Shown here one piece after another: positions 38,501-52,000 of a DNA stretch of 64,000 bases. The stretch lies in assembly GCF_949628215.1 (NCBI RefSeq), contig NC_134280.1, positions 52,912,621 through 52,976,620 on the forward strand, in the 5' to 3' direction. The translations under genes and the position numbers were made by a program. Each line of letters begins with the position of its first letter. Position 1 is the first letter of the stretch. The notes below the pieces were generated by a model, which had not been told where the DNA came from, ran no database searches, and was given only the letters and a program-made list of their open reading frames with translations. The DNA is from Phalacrocorax aristotelis (lineage: Eukaryota > Chordata > Aves > Suliformes > Phalacrocoracidae).

Positions 38501-41500
38501 TATAGCACTCTCCCTGTGATGCTCATCCCAGGAGCATGCTCTTCTGAAGGCATCTCCACCTTGAGTTTACCCAGGGATAAGAGCACCGCAGAGAAATGCC
38601 TGCTTGTTTGTCCCCAGTAACCCACAAAAGCAGCCATTCCTGAAGAACCGCCATCTCCACTGGGGACCCAATAGCACTGAGCTAAGTGATTTGGCTTTTC
38701 CCCCTGCAGCCCACCTGGGGAAATATCTGTGCCCTCTGAGCCCTGCAGTGAGATGCTGCCTGGCCAGGGCTCCTCCATCCCTTCAGGTCAGCCTTGCCCC
38801 CAGCCCCAGGCTTACTGCTGGGATGACAGCAAGACCCCACTGGCCCCCAGATCTCCAGACACTTACTAAGATGTAAAATGCAGCACTTTTGCTAAGCTCT
38901 CCACCCTTTTTCCCCTTCCCTTATTTCTTTCAAGTGTTCAGCACTTAGTGAACTCCTCTCGGCAGGCTCATGCTGTTTGAGGGATTCCTAAATCACGGGC
39001 CTATCACTAATTATTATTATTTTGCAGCAGCAATCAGGGACATGGGGCTCATTAACAAGTTAGCACCTCTGGTTTCCCTGGAAACCCGCAGCTGCCAGGC
39101 AACGGCTGCGTCTCCGGCCCAAGGCGATACTACTGCAGCGCCTTTGGCACACTCCCGGAAAGATGCTTGGGTCCTGCATAGGCTGATGAACCCAGCTAAG
39201 CAAATGGCATGGCGTTAGGAACCTCCAGGATGTGTCCCCCTGCTCTATCCCATCTGCTGTGAACTTCAGCCCATCTACTGATTCCCTTCTGCCACTCACA
39301 GCATCATAAACTGCATAGCGGCTTCTCTCTGCCAGGAAGAGATTCAGGCTTTCTCCAAGGGCGAGGAATTTGGAGCAGTAATGATCCTCCAGGGTGGCAG
39401 TGGGACAAAGCTGTCAGGTGCCTGCAGTAGCCGCATTGGAGGTGATGTAACCACTGATGATTTCTTAGCAGCTACTCAAGGTCCCTTTGAAAGGCAGCAC
39501 AAAAAGATTTCTCTGCTTGACGATGGCAAAATGAGGTGGGGTTTTCTTTTGCTCCTTAAAATGAGGCTGGGAAACACCACTAACCACATCCACTAATCCA
39601 GACACAAAGTCTGTCCACCTTTCACCAGTGAATCTCAAGGACCTGGAAGAATGACATCTCCCGAGCTCCAGCAGTATGAAGATGTAGGGGAGATAGATGG
39701 CAACGTGCACTGCTGCCCTGCTCTAACCCCACCAAGACCCACAGGGGGTTCTCCCCAAGGCAGACAGAGCATTCCCCCTCGGCCTCATCCATGCTGATCT
39801 CACATGCCCATCTCAGCTCCCTACACACCACAGGCATCCTCACCTGTGGGTGAGAGCCCCTGTACACCCCCTCCATGCAGGGAGGGCTTTGGGAAGGGGC
39901 AGCCTCCCCTTTTTCCCACAGCACATTGCTAGGAGGCAGCCACTGCACCTTTGCCAGGGTTTCAGGCCTAGATCCTTGCTGATCTCACGACTTTAAAAAA
40001 AAAAATTTCCCCTCCTAATTTCTATGCCACAGTCTTCTTTCAATTCCCATAGGCTGCAAGCAGCATGGTGAGGAGCGCTGAAAGGAGCTGCATGTGGCAG
40101 AGCAGCACCTGCTTGCCTCCCATTTCCCCTCTGCACCTGCAGCCCTCAGTCCAGAAGACGTTTTCCACCAGAGGACATGGCTGAAGGACTAGGATGTCCT
40201 TCAGTAAAGTGCCACATGGTACATTCACATTGGATGAAGGACATGGTGTGGAGGCACGTGGCAGGGCTGGCATAGGGGTGATCAGCCTCGGGTACATGGC
40301 TGGTGGCATGGGACAGTTCAGGGGCTCCTCATGCTCAAGCCACAGACAGGAATGTAGGGATGAAAGGAAAGAGGACAAGTCATACCCAGCTGGCAATGGA
40401 GTCTTTCCCATGCACCCCTTACCCTGCAAGGCAAACTGGCTCTTTTGGTTGCAGCTGAGCCAAGTGAAGGGGTCCCTCATCCCCTCACATCACCTGATGT
40501 GCCAGCAGCTTTGGGTGGGCTATGACTGCAAATGCAATTGCCTCCTAGCCTGCTTCCACCAAAGTGACCCAGGTGCATTTAAGGATTTGCAGACTGGCTA
40601 TTCCCAGAAAACTTTCTGACTGTAGCCGTGGTGGTCATTCTGGAGATCTGATCGGGAAAAGCCAACAGAGACAGCAGGAAAGGGAATTTAGCTGGAGTCT
40701 AGGTGACAAGGCCAGTATCTCCTCCACTTAGACTTGTGCTTTTAACATGATTATATGGTTTTGGCCTTTAGTATAAACACAAGCTTTCATTTTAAAGCCT
40801 AGAAAAGCCAAGATCAAAGGTTACCCATGACCAGCCAGCCGTTTAATCGCTGCCTTTGCCCATGCTGAGGACAGAGCTCCCAAGCATTCTGCTTTCTAAT
40901 ACCAAAGCTATCCCATTTCCATCCTCACCCTATCAAGCTGAGAGCTGGCCAGGCTTTCATCTCAGAGCTGAATGCACCTTCTGCTTTGAGCAGCTTGGCA
41001 CACATCACAGAGGACATGTCACACCAGAGAAGGGAAATCTAGTCCTACTGATGCTTCAAGCACCCTTACTGTCCACTCTCTGATATCCGCATCATTTGCT
41101 GCATGACCTCATGAGCCCAGCAGGATTATCTTGGGGATCTCCAGTAGCTTGTTTGCCTTTTTGCAACAAAAGCAGACAGAGGCAGCCCAGAAAGGTATGT
41201 AGTTAGATACCTCTGCAGGGCTGGTCTGGCTCTCCCGTCCCAGGACACCAGACACCATAAATACCTGCTGGGTGCATTTGAAGTTTCCTGGAGAAAGGTT
41301 CTCCAGGACCTGTGTACTATTTTCCCACAACATCTACATGAAAAATGAAAGAAAGCACAGGATTAAACTGTGGTTCTTCAAGGCAGCAGATAAGTACACC
41401 TGTATTTTACTTCTTAAGGACAATCCCAAGTGACATGAGTTTGTCCCGCTCAGCAGAGTGCCAGTGATGGTCACGGGTTGGGCCAAGGCCGGTAAGCCAA

Positions 41501-43991
41501 GCACCCAGCAGAGGGGCAGACTGCTGGCACCTCCCCAGCACAGTGTCATTAGCCCCCCATATTTAAATGACAAATAGGATCCCTGGCCTCACCGAAGAAC
41601 AAAGATGTTGCTGCCCCCTGGCAGGTTTTACAGTTTCTGACAATAACCAGTGCAAAGTGAGGTGCAGGTGCAGATCCAGATCCCAGAGCTGGTGGCTCTG
41701 AGACACGTCCACAGTTATGCCACTGTATGCCTGCTGGAACTCTGGCCTTCCTTAGGAGGCCCAGAATTCAACTCAAATGCAAGGGGCTACGCTGGTTTTC
41801 CATGGGATGAGAAAGCTCCCAGGGCAGTACCATAGGCTTTGCAAAGCTTTTCTGACCTGGTTCAAGGCTTGCTAAATTTCCTATATGCATACAATAGCTA
41901 AATTTATCACAGGTTTGGGATGAATTAGCACTTGTCAGCTCAGGCTCTATCTCTGACCACAGCCATGAGGAGGTACCAACTCTGGGTTTTCAGGGGTTAT
42001 CTTTATCTAGAAAAAACATGCATGACAGGCAAAGCTCAAGGCAATGTTCCTTCCCCACTCTCTGCTTTTCCCATGGGGGCTGTGATTCATTACCAGGTGA
42101 CATGGGGGTCAAACAAAGTGTTTTGCAGGTCCTCCTCCATCTCTCCCCACCCCGCCGAGCCATGGCTTGCTGGTCAGATGCCATAGCTCTTCATGTACAA
42201 AATCCTACAGCCTACCCTCTTCACTGAAATCTGGGTATTGCATCATTTTGTAACATGGACCTTCTCCCTTAATCCATATCATCATTGCTATAGCGGGTGG
42301 CAAACTAGATGAACTCATTCACTGGGGGAAACAAGGAGCAATATTCTCCTCACCAACTCCAGGCAGACACTGAAGCATGATATATATTTTTTTAACCTTA
42401 GTTTCAAAAAAACCCAGAGATACATCGTGACATCCACCCAGAGCTTCAACATCCTCTGACTCGTTTCCATGCCAGCAGGTCTCACTCATCCCTGCTTCTG
42501 CATCACGCAACAGAAAGCATGAGTGATCACACCAAGCCTTGCCCCTTTAGGGCTGCTGGTTGACCCCCAGCTAAGTGAGATCAGTTTGGTCCTCCTCACC
42601 TTCCTGCCTGTCCTGCTAGACTCCAACAGAGCTCACACTTATCTTTATATCAGTTACTGCTGAATGAACCTTGCTCAGGTGCCAGACAAAGAGGCAGCCA
42701 AGTTCAAAGCAGAAGGGATTGTGAGGATGACACAGAATTACAGGCATCAGCATTCAGCAAGCAAGCGTAGAACACGACGATCTATTTTTAATGGTACAAT
42801 GCAAATGCTTTACAAAAGGATGTGTCTGGGGAGATTCTGCCCAGTCAGAGATTTGCATTCGGGCTTTTAGCAGCAGTCAACTTCACTGGGTGAACGGGAG
42901 GTGTTTTGTCCCTTCACCATCCCACAGAACAATTCAGACAGCCCTGGCTCAGTTTTGGCTGGAGGCTCGTTCCCTCTGGGTCACCTTCCTGCCCTGCCAT
43001 GTCCTTCTGACTTTCCACCAGGAAAGCTGAACGTGCAGTGAGCAGCAGGTAAGGTGTAAAGGAGAGCTCCAGGTTCTCTTGGCTTCTGAGTCTCAGCCCT
43101 GCTGAGCTAGCAAAGCTGCCAGACATCTCTACAAGGTCCACTGACAGCAGCAAAGCAGTTAATGTAGTTTTTCACAGCCAAGCTCAGAAGTCAGCAGTGC
43201 TGGCACCCTCTCCGCACCAGCCCTCTACTCAACAGACTCAAGTGCCAAGCAAGGCTCAGGCTGCACCCATCCACTCCCCACACAGGGCTGCCAGCCAAGG
43301 CAGATGAAGATGGCATGAATAACTCCACTCAAGCTACAGCTCAAGGAGGACCAGGCTGCCATTGCAAGCTTGGAAATGAGGGTCGTTACAGGCAACGCAA
43401 AAACAATCGGACACTGTAGATGCTCCTTGGTTGCTTTTTTTCAACAGCACACCCCAGAGACTGATGGACCCTCTTTGTCTGGAGCAAAGATTGCCCAGTA
43501 TTATGCAGGAGGGGCTGGATTTCAATAGGAAATATATGATTTAAGCAGGCACAGGTTTAATGTGTGGGAAGGGCTTGACTTGCTTGACCAATAAAACCCT
43601 GCAACCACCTAATAAACAGACTGAAATTGCTACCAGAGCTTCTGCTGCATCAGCTGAATTACCATGTGCTAGCAGCGCTCCTCAAAGAACTAGATGCCCT
43701 ATTAAAAAGAAGAAAAAAGGCGAGATGAAAAGCCGTGGATGTGGGCATACCACGCACCTACATGCTAGATGAGTAACGCGGGTAGGCAGAGATGAACTGG
43801 AAAGATGCACTGCATCGTTATTAGGGCTGGAGGACGCATGCTGTGGAGGATGCCAGGGTCATGCTGTCATTGGAATCTACACACAGGATCAAAGCAGTGG
43901 TCCACCTCATTTCATGCCCCCTCACCATCACTGCCTAATAACAGGTATTTTACAAAAGCCTGGGAGAACAAGGATGGTGGGTATTTATGGA

Positions 43992-44110
43992 ACAGGCATG
44001 CAATAATTTAGGTTGGAAGGGACCTCAGGAGCTCATCTGGTCCAACCCCTCTCTCCCTTAAAGGAAGGCTAACGTCAACATCAGAACAGGTTGTTTTATC
44101 CCTCTGGTGA
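43992..44110 (-). mobile_element. CR1 LINE 3'-end fragment (relic)
   Basis: TTTAGGTTGGAAGGGACCTC, followed by CATCTGGTCCAACCCC, is the signature of the CR1 3' region read on the opposite strand. Only about 100 bp is recognisable. The octamer tail expected near 43,990 is not clear. Confidence 0.7.
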
Positions 44111-47100
44111 CCAAATGACTTGTTCCCAGTCATCAGTAGGCTTAGAAATTATGCTTCCCGTAACTCAGCATGCAGAAATGCTACACAGAGAGCCTCTTCT
44201 ACAAATTGCAAGAGCACCCTGAAGGGCTCTGGAGACATTCCTGAAGAACATGAGGTCTCTGCCCCAAGAGACCTGAAGGCTTCATTTAAAAGAGGTAGAA
44301 CAAATGCAGAAAAGTCATGTGCACACACATTGAGCATCGAGGTGGGCAAACAGGAACTGTGAGGGCTTTCCATGCACAGCAGACAACATGGAAAAAGGCA
44401 TAAGAGGAGTGGGAAGAAAAGAGGGAATCAAGGAAGGATTTTCAGCCCCAGGTAGGTTGTTGGGATGCTCTTAAATCAAGTCAGTGCGAAATGCATCACT
44501 TATTTCACCTTCATGCAACACAGTGCCTGCATTTCTGTGCTGTTATTGCTCCCTGTTTGCACTACGAGACTCTCCATGCACTGGACCAGTTTCCAGTGAG
44601 CATCTCCAGGTTCTCCTCCAATCCCAGCCTGGACTACCACTGCACCTATCTTCTGAAATACCAATCCTTTTAAGTCATCATGCAAACAAGCACTACTTGT
44701 CACTTTTGGAAACTGGAAGTCCAGAGCAGCAAAAAACCCACAGAAGCCCATGGCAAAGCACAGGAAGAAGCCCCCTGTACACTATCCTAGATTGTCTTCT
44801 CCAGCTAGATCTAGAAAACCTCAGAGGAAGAGCCAAATAGCAGAGAGAGGGAGCAAGCCATCCTACAGGAGCATGGCAGTCTGCGGCACACGCTGGGCAG
44901 GGCTCTGTGCCAGGCACAGCCCCAAACACAGCCCTCCCTTAATCTTACTCTCCTTGCTTGAAGTGGAGGTGGTTGAGAGCCAAAGGAGCCCCTTGGACAG
45001 CATTGACCCAACGGCTTGGGGTAGAAAGTCTACAGACAGCTCTTGGAAGAGGAAGAGATAAGAGCTTGTTTTCCTTTCCATGAACTCAAGCTAAAGAGGA
45101 GAAGGGGTGACTGAGGCGCCCGCTGCGGCCACAGCTCGGTATGTCCCACTAAGGTCTCAGTTGCTGGCCCACTTCTGGCAGAGCATCTCTCCCTTGGGGA
45201 TGTGACACATCCACATGCCATGGTCTCCCCCTTCATCAGAGGAGCAGTCAAAGCCATCAGGCCATCAGCAGGGTGCAATATACCACCCGCCATCCCTGTG
45301 CGAACCTGCACTGCCATTAATCGCATCGCAAGCTCTGCCTGGCTTTGAGGGCAGCCCCTGATACCATTAGGGCAGAGCATCTTGGCATGGTCCATTTTTA
45401 CCCCCCTCATGTTCCCCTGGCTGTGTTATAACTCTGCACACAAAGTACAGCCAGGTCTCCTGAACAAGGATGAGAAAATCTTAAGCAGAGAGCTTGGAGA
45501 GCTCATTTAGCTTCTTATCTGATGAATGCTCCCAGGCCACTCACCTCCCTTCCCCAAGCCTGCCCATAATTACGTCAGGTGCCTCCTTCCCACTTGGCAT
45601 CAGGCAGACAGGTGTATCTTCAGAGAAGAAATGTAAAGCTTGAAAAACAGGTTTTAAAGCCCAGAAGGCATGGGGATGCAGAGGATCTCGTTGAAGCTTT
45701 CCCCACAGGATGACGGCATTGCCGCTCTGGCTGCAGGAGTTTCTCTGCATAGCAGCAAGCAAAAGAATGGGGTGAGACTCACCAGCTGTGCTTGGAGGAC
45801 CAGGAGCACCCGGGTGTTTCTGCAGCCATCTCCCCCTTAACACTGCCATTAAACCCATGGAGGAGGGCAAAAAGGTCTACAGACTCTCCTAGTGCAACCT
45901 CCCACCTGTCCTACCAGGCAGAGAGGAGTCAGCATCTGCAAGCTCTGTCTCTTTACCACCTCCTTCCCTACAAGACTCAGTTTGCTGGAGCTGTTTCAGT
46001 ATGACAGCAGTGTCCTATGAGCCCACACCATAAATCAAGGCTGCCAAGCACTGGAGCACCTCCTTTTCCTCCTTCCATCCCTGATAGTGTTAACATGCTC
46101 TGCACCTGCCTGCACCCAGGACTCTAGGAGCCAAGCTGCGCACAGGAGAAACTAACCTCTGATCCCTAAGAACAGCCTCACTTAAAGGCAACAAAGCAAA
46201 TCCAAAGATGAAAAGCACCTATAAAACACTCCCTATCTCTTACATGGATTAAAGCAGCTGGTGCAGAGGTAAGGGGTAGGGATGGCATGGGGACTCGCTT
46301 ATATTCATGCCAAGAGAAGTAATTTCAGAAATCCAGAGCCACAATGGGTTTCCAGCTCTGGGGAAGTCTTTTTTGGGGGATGTGGCTGCAGGGGGAGAAG
46401 CTACTTTTCCCCCAATTTGGCAGTATGGGACAGACACTACTGCAATGTCCTACCCAGCCCTTGTGGGTGTTTCGGTAGTAATAGTGCCTTGAATTTAATT
46501 TTAGGTGAATTTAAGCTCTCCCAAGGCAGGCACCTCAGGGGCTTTCTCAGCAAGGTGCCTGGCACCCAGCAAAACTATGCTCTGCAGACAAACACAGTGC
46601 AGTATTTGCAAGAATACATGCAGATCCCCCAGAGAACACTCCTAAGGACTCTGGCCACTTTGCTCAGCTCTCCCAAGCATAGCTGAAGCTAAATTTTAAA
46701 CAGCAATGCCAGATCCAGGTTTTCCTTCCCTACTTCCTACCTTGTGTCAAGGCAGGGACAACTGAAAGCCATGGGGGACAAATTGGTTGGGTTAAAAGCC
46801 TTTTGGTGTGAGATGCTGCCATCTCAGCTCAGAGACCCTCCAGCCCCAGGTTTGTGCCGCTCAAGCATGTTGCTGATGGGCTGAGGGTAGGAATTTCTGC
46901 TCACGCGCCCAACTGTCCTCTCTTGTCCCAGCATTTGGACAGTCCTACACATGCAGGCTTTGCCAGCGTGGCTGTGCCAGGCAAAATTGGGGACAAGGCA
47001 CCTGCAAAGCCCTTGCAGGCATTTTAAAATCCCAGATACATCCAGCTATGGTCAGAAGGGTTTTCTCGGTGCTGCAGCTTATTTCATTTTGGGAAACATT

Positions 47101-47956
47101 ACAAGCAAAACCAAAGCAAGCACAGGAACCCCCAGCCAGACCCAAAACCCCAACAAACCTTCCACAGAGAGAGTCCTCCTGGCACAGATGCCCTCTGACA
47201 GCACAAGCAAACCCTGTCTGATAGAGGCAAGGCCAAACCCATAAGCGCCAGTTCCTGTGCATTGAGTCCTTCTGAAAACAAAGCTCTCCGCAGCTGCGTT
47301 TGGGCGCGTAGGCAGCCGTGCCCTGAGCCTTTTGCCTTAGTGAAGGAGGATGAGACAATGCATGCGAATGTTAAACACCGCTCCACCAGCAAGCTGCTTT
47401 CAAGGTTAACATGGCCCCTGAACTGCCAGGCGTATTCCTCAGCACTACCTGTTCAGGGCTTCTTGGACATCCCAACTGTCTCTTGCGGGGGTGTCTGCCT
47501 TTATACCCCAAATTAGAGGGAGAGCAAAACCTCTGACAACTATTCCCAATGCATTTGTCATCACTAGCTACTTGGGATGGGGACGGTCTCTTCCACACAT
47601 GCTTCTGCAGCACCCAGCTCCCACCAGGGAGCTGTTGATAACCGCCGCAATATGAAAGATAAACACACCCGTGCCCAGAAAAATCCAAATACCCTTAACA
47701 GAACAGCACTGCACCGCGTCCTGCCTTCTAACGAAACCGCAAATTACTGACCTGTGCACAGAGCTCTCCCAATGCAAGCTGAAGCACTGACATCAGCTTT
47801 TGCTGTTGCTCAGGAATTTAATTCTGGGGGAGGAGAAAAGGGAGGGGGGAGCAGGAAGGAGAAGGAACTTATTTATCGATAAGGGAAATAACCAGGAATC
47901 TTTGAAAACAACCAACGCTCAGCACAGAAAGCAACACTTATCACTAAATAATAATT

Positions 47957-47975
47957 GGGGGTGGGGGGGGTGGGG
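47957..47975 (+). repeat. G-run (G5-T-G8-T-G4)
   Basis: An almost pure G tract, followed by alternating GC (GCGCGCGCG), at the upstream edge of the CpG island. It has quadruplex potential and may also be a sequencing-error hotspot. Confidence 0.6.
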
Positions 47976-48314
47976 TGCGCGCGCGATCAATCGGTCCATG
48001 CACATTAGGGAAGGTGGAGAGGATTATTTTAAACGGACAGCTTAACTCATTAATCGCTAGCAGAGCCTTTGGAGCCGCAGTAGTGAAGTGTTGCATGAAA
48101 ACCCCCGCTGCTGAACACATGCCGGCTTCGTTTAAACGCCAAGGACACAGGGCGACACTCCAACCTCTTTCATCATCAGAAAAACCACAGCGCTGTTAAC
48201 ACCGGTTCCTCAAACACCAGCCCTCAGCCCCCAGGAGAAAAGCCCCTCCACCCGCGACCCCCGGCCCAGCAGGACAGCGGGTATTCCCCGGAGCTTCCCA
48301 AACCCCCTCCTCAC

Positions 48315-48720
48315 CTGCACCACCACCACCGCCCGACAAACGGACCCCGCGAAGGCAGGGTGGGATTTTCAACAAACACCACCCCCCCGCGCCGAAATCT
48401 AGCGCAGTGACCCCGACATGCGCGGCCGCGGAGCGCCAGCCCCCCTCCCATCCCCGCGGGGCTGCTCCTTCCCCAGCCCCAGCATCCACCCCCCCGTGTT
48501 TCTTCCTTGCACCTGAATAATTCCACACACCTCTCCCCTTAAAAACGCCAATATCTATATACACACACGTACACATATAGGTGTATGTTTCCGCGCTGCC
48601 CACCGGCGCTGGGCGCGATGCCGGCTCCGCTCCGCACACGCGGGCGCGCTGCACCGCCCCCCTCGCCTCCCGTCCCCCCCCGCCCCGCGGAGCGCGCAAC
48701 CCCGGCGCTTATAGACATCT
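48315..48720 (-). other. DUSP8: DUSP8 non-coding exon 1 (inferred; 5' boundary unknown)
   Basis: The coding exons lack a first exon and human DUSP8 starts with a non-coding exon, so an exon is expected upstream on the minus strand. In the CpG island there is a near-perfect donor, CAG|GTGAGG, with the exon ending at 48315. Two weak TATA-like strings lie upstream on the minus strand: TATAAG near 48715 and TATATAG near 48560. These allow starts around 48.68 or 48.53 kb, but CpG-island promoters often have dispersed starts, so the 5' limit given is only a guess. Confidence 0.45.
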
Positions 48721-48954
48721 ATAGGGGATGCACTGACCCGGCGCGGCGGGCGCGGGGTCCCGCACCGCTCCGCGGGCTGTCCGCTGGCCGAAGGGCCCGC
48801 ATGCCGCGGTGCGGGGAAGGGGGAGGGGGGCCGCTCCGCGCTGCTCCGCGCCGCTCCGCGCGCCGCCGGGAATGCGCCGGCGATGAGGTCATACCTCGGG
48901 AACGGGGTGTGGGGGGGGGGAAGGAAAAAAAAAAAAAGGGGGGAAAAGCAGCGT

Positions 48955-49007
48955 TGACGTCACCCGCAGCCAATCAGCGCGGGAGGCGCTGGGGCATGGT
49001 GACGTCA
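48955..49007. promoter_or_regulatory. Two perfect CREs flanking a CCAAT box in the DUSP8 promoter
   Basis: TGACGTCA, the full palindromic CREB/ATF site, occurs at 48955-48962 and again at 49000-49007, exactly 45 bp apart. Between them CCAATCAG (48970-48977) is a consensus NF-Y site. All three sit in the CpG island, roughly 0.3 kb upstream of the proposed start region. CREB/ATF control would suit a stress- and activity-induced MAPK phosphatase. Binding is inferred from the motifs. Confidence 0.65.
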
Positions 49008-52000
49008 CCCCGCGGGCGCGGAGCGGCGCGGAGGGAGCGGGTGCTGCTCTCCCCCCCCTTCCCCTCCCGGCGCGGCCGTGCGGGACTTGCGCGGCCCCGC
49101 GCTGCCTGCGGGCTGCCTGCGCGCGTCCCGGGCAGCGCTGCCCGGCCGCTGGGCTGCGGCAGGGGCTTCCACGCTTCGTGGGTTTGGCTGATGCCCTCTC
49201 GCAGGGAGATGGGTTACCCCGTGGGGAGAGCGGCCCGAGCAGCAAAGGGCTTTCTTGGGGGTGACCCTTTTCGCCACTGAGGTTCCCCAGGGCACACCTC
49301 CTGTGCTGCTCTGCTCCTGGCAAAAAATGTGTTTCACGTATTTTTGGTTTATAGATTATTCTTGGGCTGCCCTTCTGGCCTGATGCGAGCAAAGCTGAGC
49401 CTGGAGCTCTCCTGCAGGTAGGGCCACCCCTCCTGCCTGTGAGTTCACCCTGCCTGCAGTTCACATGCCGGCTCTTCCCACCTCTAACACCCCGTTGCTG
49501 AACTTGGAGCAGAGGGATGGTTGCCGGGACGGCCCCACAGGACTCGCTCGGTCTGAAGCAACCAAGCTGGGGAAGGACAGATGTAAACGTGATGCCGTCT
49601 CGGAGAGCAGCGTGGCAAAGGGTGGCCCAAAACTTGGGGGCTCAAGGGGAGCCTGGTCCACAGATCGGCTCCTGTCTGGATGGGGTGGGCTAACCTCCAT
49701 CCTGCTGTGGTGGCACCAAAGAGCCGCACGGCTGGTTTGGCTAACACAGCAGGGGCTTTTCTCTGTCCTTGGCCCTGGCCTGGCAGCTCCAGCTTAGAGA
49801 GGATTAGGGTTTAGAAGCTTAGGTTTTGCTGGCACTTAGGAAATCAAGAGAACCTTCCTCCCTGCCAATACAGATGCCGGATGTTTTAAAATTAACTCTC
49901 ATCTCTCCGGACACGCAGCTGGCAGCTTGCTCAAGAAGGGTGTCAAGCTCCCACAGTTACTGGCAGCAAAATCTTTCACAGAAAGGTCATTTCTCATAGG
50001 GCACCAGAGGTATAAAACCTTGGGGTGCTAAAAAGTCTCACTCCTCCCATTCCATAAGCAGTGCTGAGTTCATACCCTTCTCCTACCACAGAAAATCAGC
50101 TCACCCAAAGCTGTCAGCACAGAAACCTTTGCAAAACCAGGGCTACTCTACCTAAACGGCATGGATTTCAGCCCATTTACCGTAATCAGTGGCAAGATGC
50201 TGGGGTAGCATGTGCCGCTCGCTCTCTAGCGGCTCTGGAGCACTTGGTCCTGGTGGGAGCGGGAGCAGGAGTGTGCCTGGCATAGCTGGAACGAAGTTGG
50301 GTCTTTCTTCCATTCTGCCTTTCCTGCTGGTTTTCCTGCCCAGCTTCTTCCTCACAGCCATGTGGAGTGCCCCGGCTGGGGAAAGACTGAGAAAGACTTC
50401 TCTTGCTTCAGCTTAGGGCTGTTTCCTCCCATGCTGAACAACCCTTTTCAGGGGTAAAATAGAAAAAAAAGAAGGAAAGGAATGAGTTTGAAAATCCCAC
50501 AGCTTCCTCATAAAAGCTATTATCTAGGCAGAGAGCCACGAGCTCGCAAAGTCTGCTGAAGGAAGAGGATTTCAACAGTTTCTTTCCAAACCCCAGTTAA
50601 AATCAGTGTTTCCAACCCTGGGCCTAGCGTGCCACTACCAGATGAGCATCCCAGATCGGCTGTCAGTAAGATCGCTCCCCGGGCTGGCTGGTTGCACAGT
50701 GCAAGGCAGGAGTGCGAAGAAGGAGATGGGAGAAGGATGCTGGGCTAGCGGTAGGCAAGGGATAGGGAGGTGGTGACAAAGAAGCAGAGGATGGGGTATC
50801 CTGAGGGACTGCCAGATACCAGTCTTTGACTGTTCATTCCAGCAAGAGGCCAAGCTGAGCTCCCCCTTGAGCTTTCATCTCCAACAACCTCTCCTCAGCC
50901 ACCCCCCGGACCCCCTGGTGCATCCCTGAGTGATGGGCACATGGGAGATTTGACCCATACAAAATCCGTAATGGCAGCAAACAGGAGATGTTCTGGTGGA
51001 GCCAGGGACCAGTGGGACGCTTGTTCTCACAGCCGGCAGGAGAGGCTCCAGCCCACGAGCCGTGCATCTCTCCCACGCCCACTGCTTCTGCGCGAGGCGC
51101 TGCAGCCAAGTGCCTGGTGGGGAGAAACCAAAACAAATGATTCACTGCTGTTAAACTGCTCCCGAGTTCGCAGGGGCCAGGAGCAGGCAGTGACAGAGGC
51201 TTGCAAAACCTCACCTGCCTCCCGAAGCCAGGAGCTCACCCCATTTAGATCCCAATCCTGTTCAACCTGAAATTCTGGCATTCAGGTGCAGACCGTGGCT
51301 ACATGGAAGAGGGCAGCCAGCTTAAGCAAGAGCTCTGGGTGGCGTGGGCATGCTGACCGGGTGAATAGCATCCCTGTTTTCCCCAGGGGAAATTAAGCGG
51401 GGAGAGCTGGGGCAATGCTGTTATGGTCAAGCAGGCAGAACAAAGCAGCCTCACGCTCTAAGCTCCCATCCACCAGATGTGAATCTATTGTCTAGCCCCA
51501 GGGCTGGCATCCCCCCACTCTGCATCACAACCATCACGAGCTGAGCAAAAATTATGAAGCAAGTTGGTTATTGCTAAAGGGAAGTGCTTTATTTCAGATA
51601 AGGCACTTAAAAAATAATCTGGCCCACTCTGTTTTTTCCTCTTCCCCAGATTACAGGCACGTTTGAAGATGGATTGCATCCCAGCTACGTTTCAAATGTG
51701 AGTTACGCTTGTACATGTAATAGTTCTTGCTAAAACATTTTCCAGGCCCCCTAATTGCCATGGCAGGCCAAGTGCAGAAGGGTGCAGTGGAGCCTCCTGC
51801 ATCCTGCAGGGATTAAATCTGGAACCTGTTCATGAAGGAACTAAAACTAGGAAAAAGAAATTGCTTCGAAACCAACTTTCTTATCCATCAAAACGGAGAG
51901 ACTTTTTGCCAGCCTGCAATTACTTTAAATGGCCAAATAATTTTTTTTTAATCTTCCCTGGTGTTCAGATGCAGTTCCTTGTGCCACTGGCCAAGCCAGC

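Larger units (their letters stand above)
34328..48314 (-). other. DUSP8 intron 1 (inferred)
   Basis: This is about 14 kb between the proposed non-coding exon 1 and exon 2. No coding exon is recognised; the open frames here are short, overlapping and of mixed composition. It holds a CR1 scrap (43,992-44,110), a short repeat cluster (35,485-35,545), G-rich runs near 47,957 and a double-GATA palindrome TTATCGATAA (47,873-47,882). Confidence 0.5.
48200..49250. promoter_or_regulatory. CpG island, probable DUSP8 promoter
   Basis: This is about 1 kb of very GC-rich sequence with dense CpG, in strong contrast to both flanks. It contains repeated GCTCCGCGC units around 48835-48870, several GC boxes (GGGGCGGG type) and a G-run followed by A13 (48911-48937). 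It is the strongest island in the window and lies upstream of DUSP8 on the correct side, 14 kb from exon 2. It could also drive an antisense plus-strand transcript, for which nothing else is seen. Confidence 0.75.

Noticed and set aside
48585-49464. 231-codon plus-strand and 191-codon minus-strand frames over the CpG island
   Set aside because: Arg/Ala/Pro-rich frames are expected from CpG-island composition. They overlap the CRE module and G/A homopolymers and look like no known protein.
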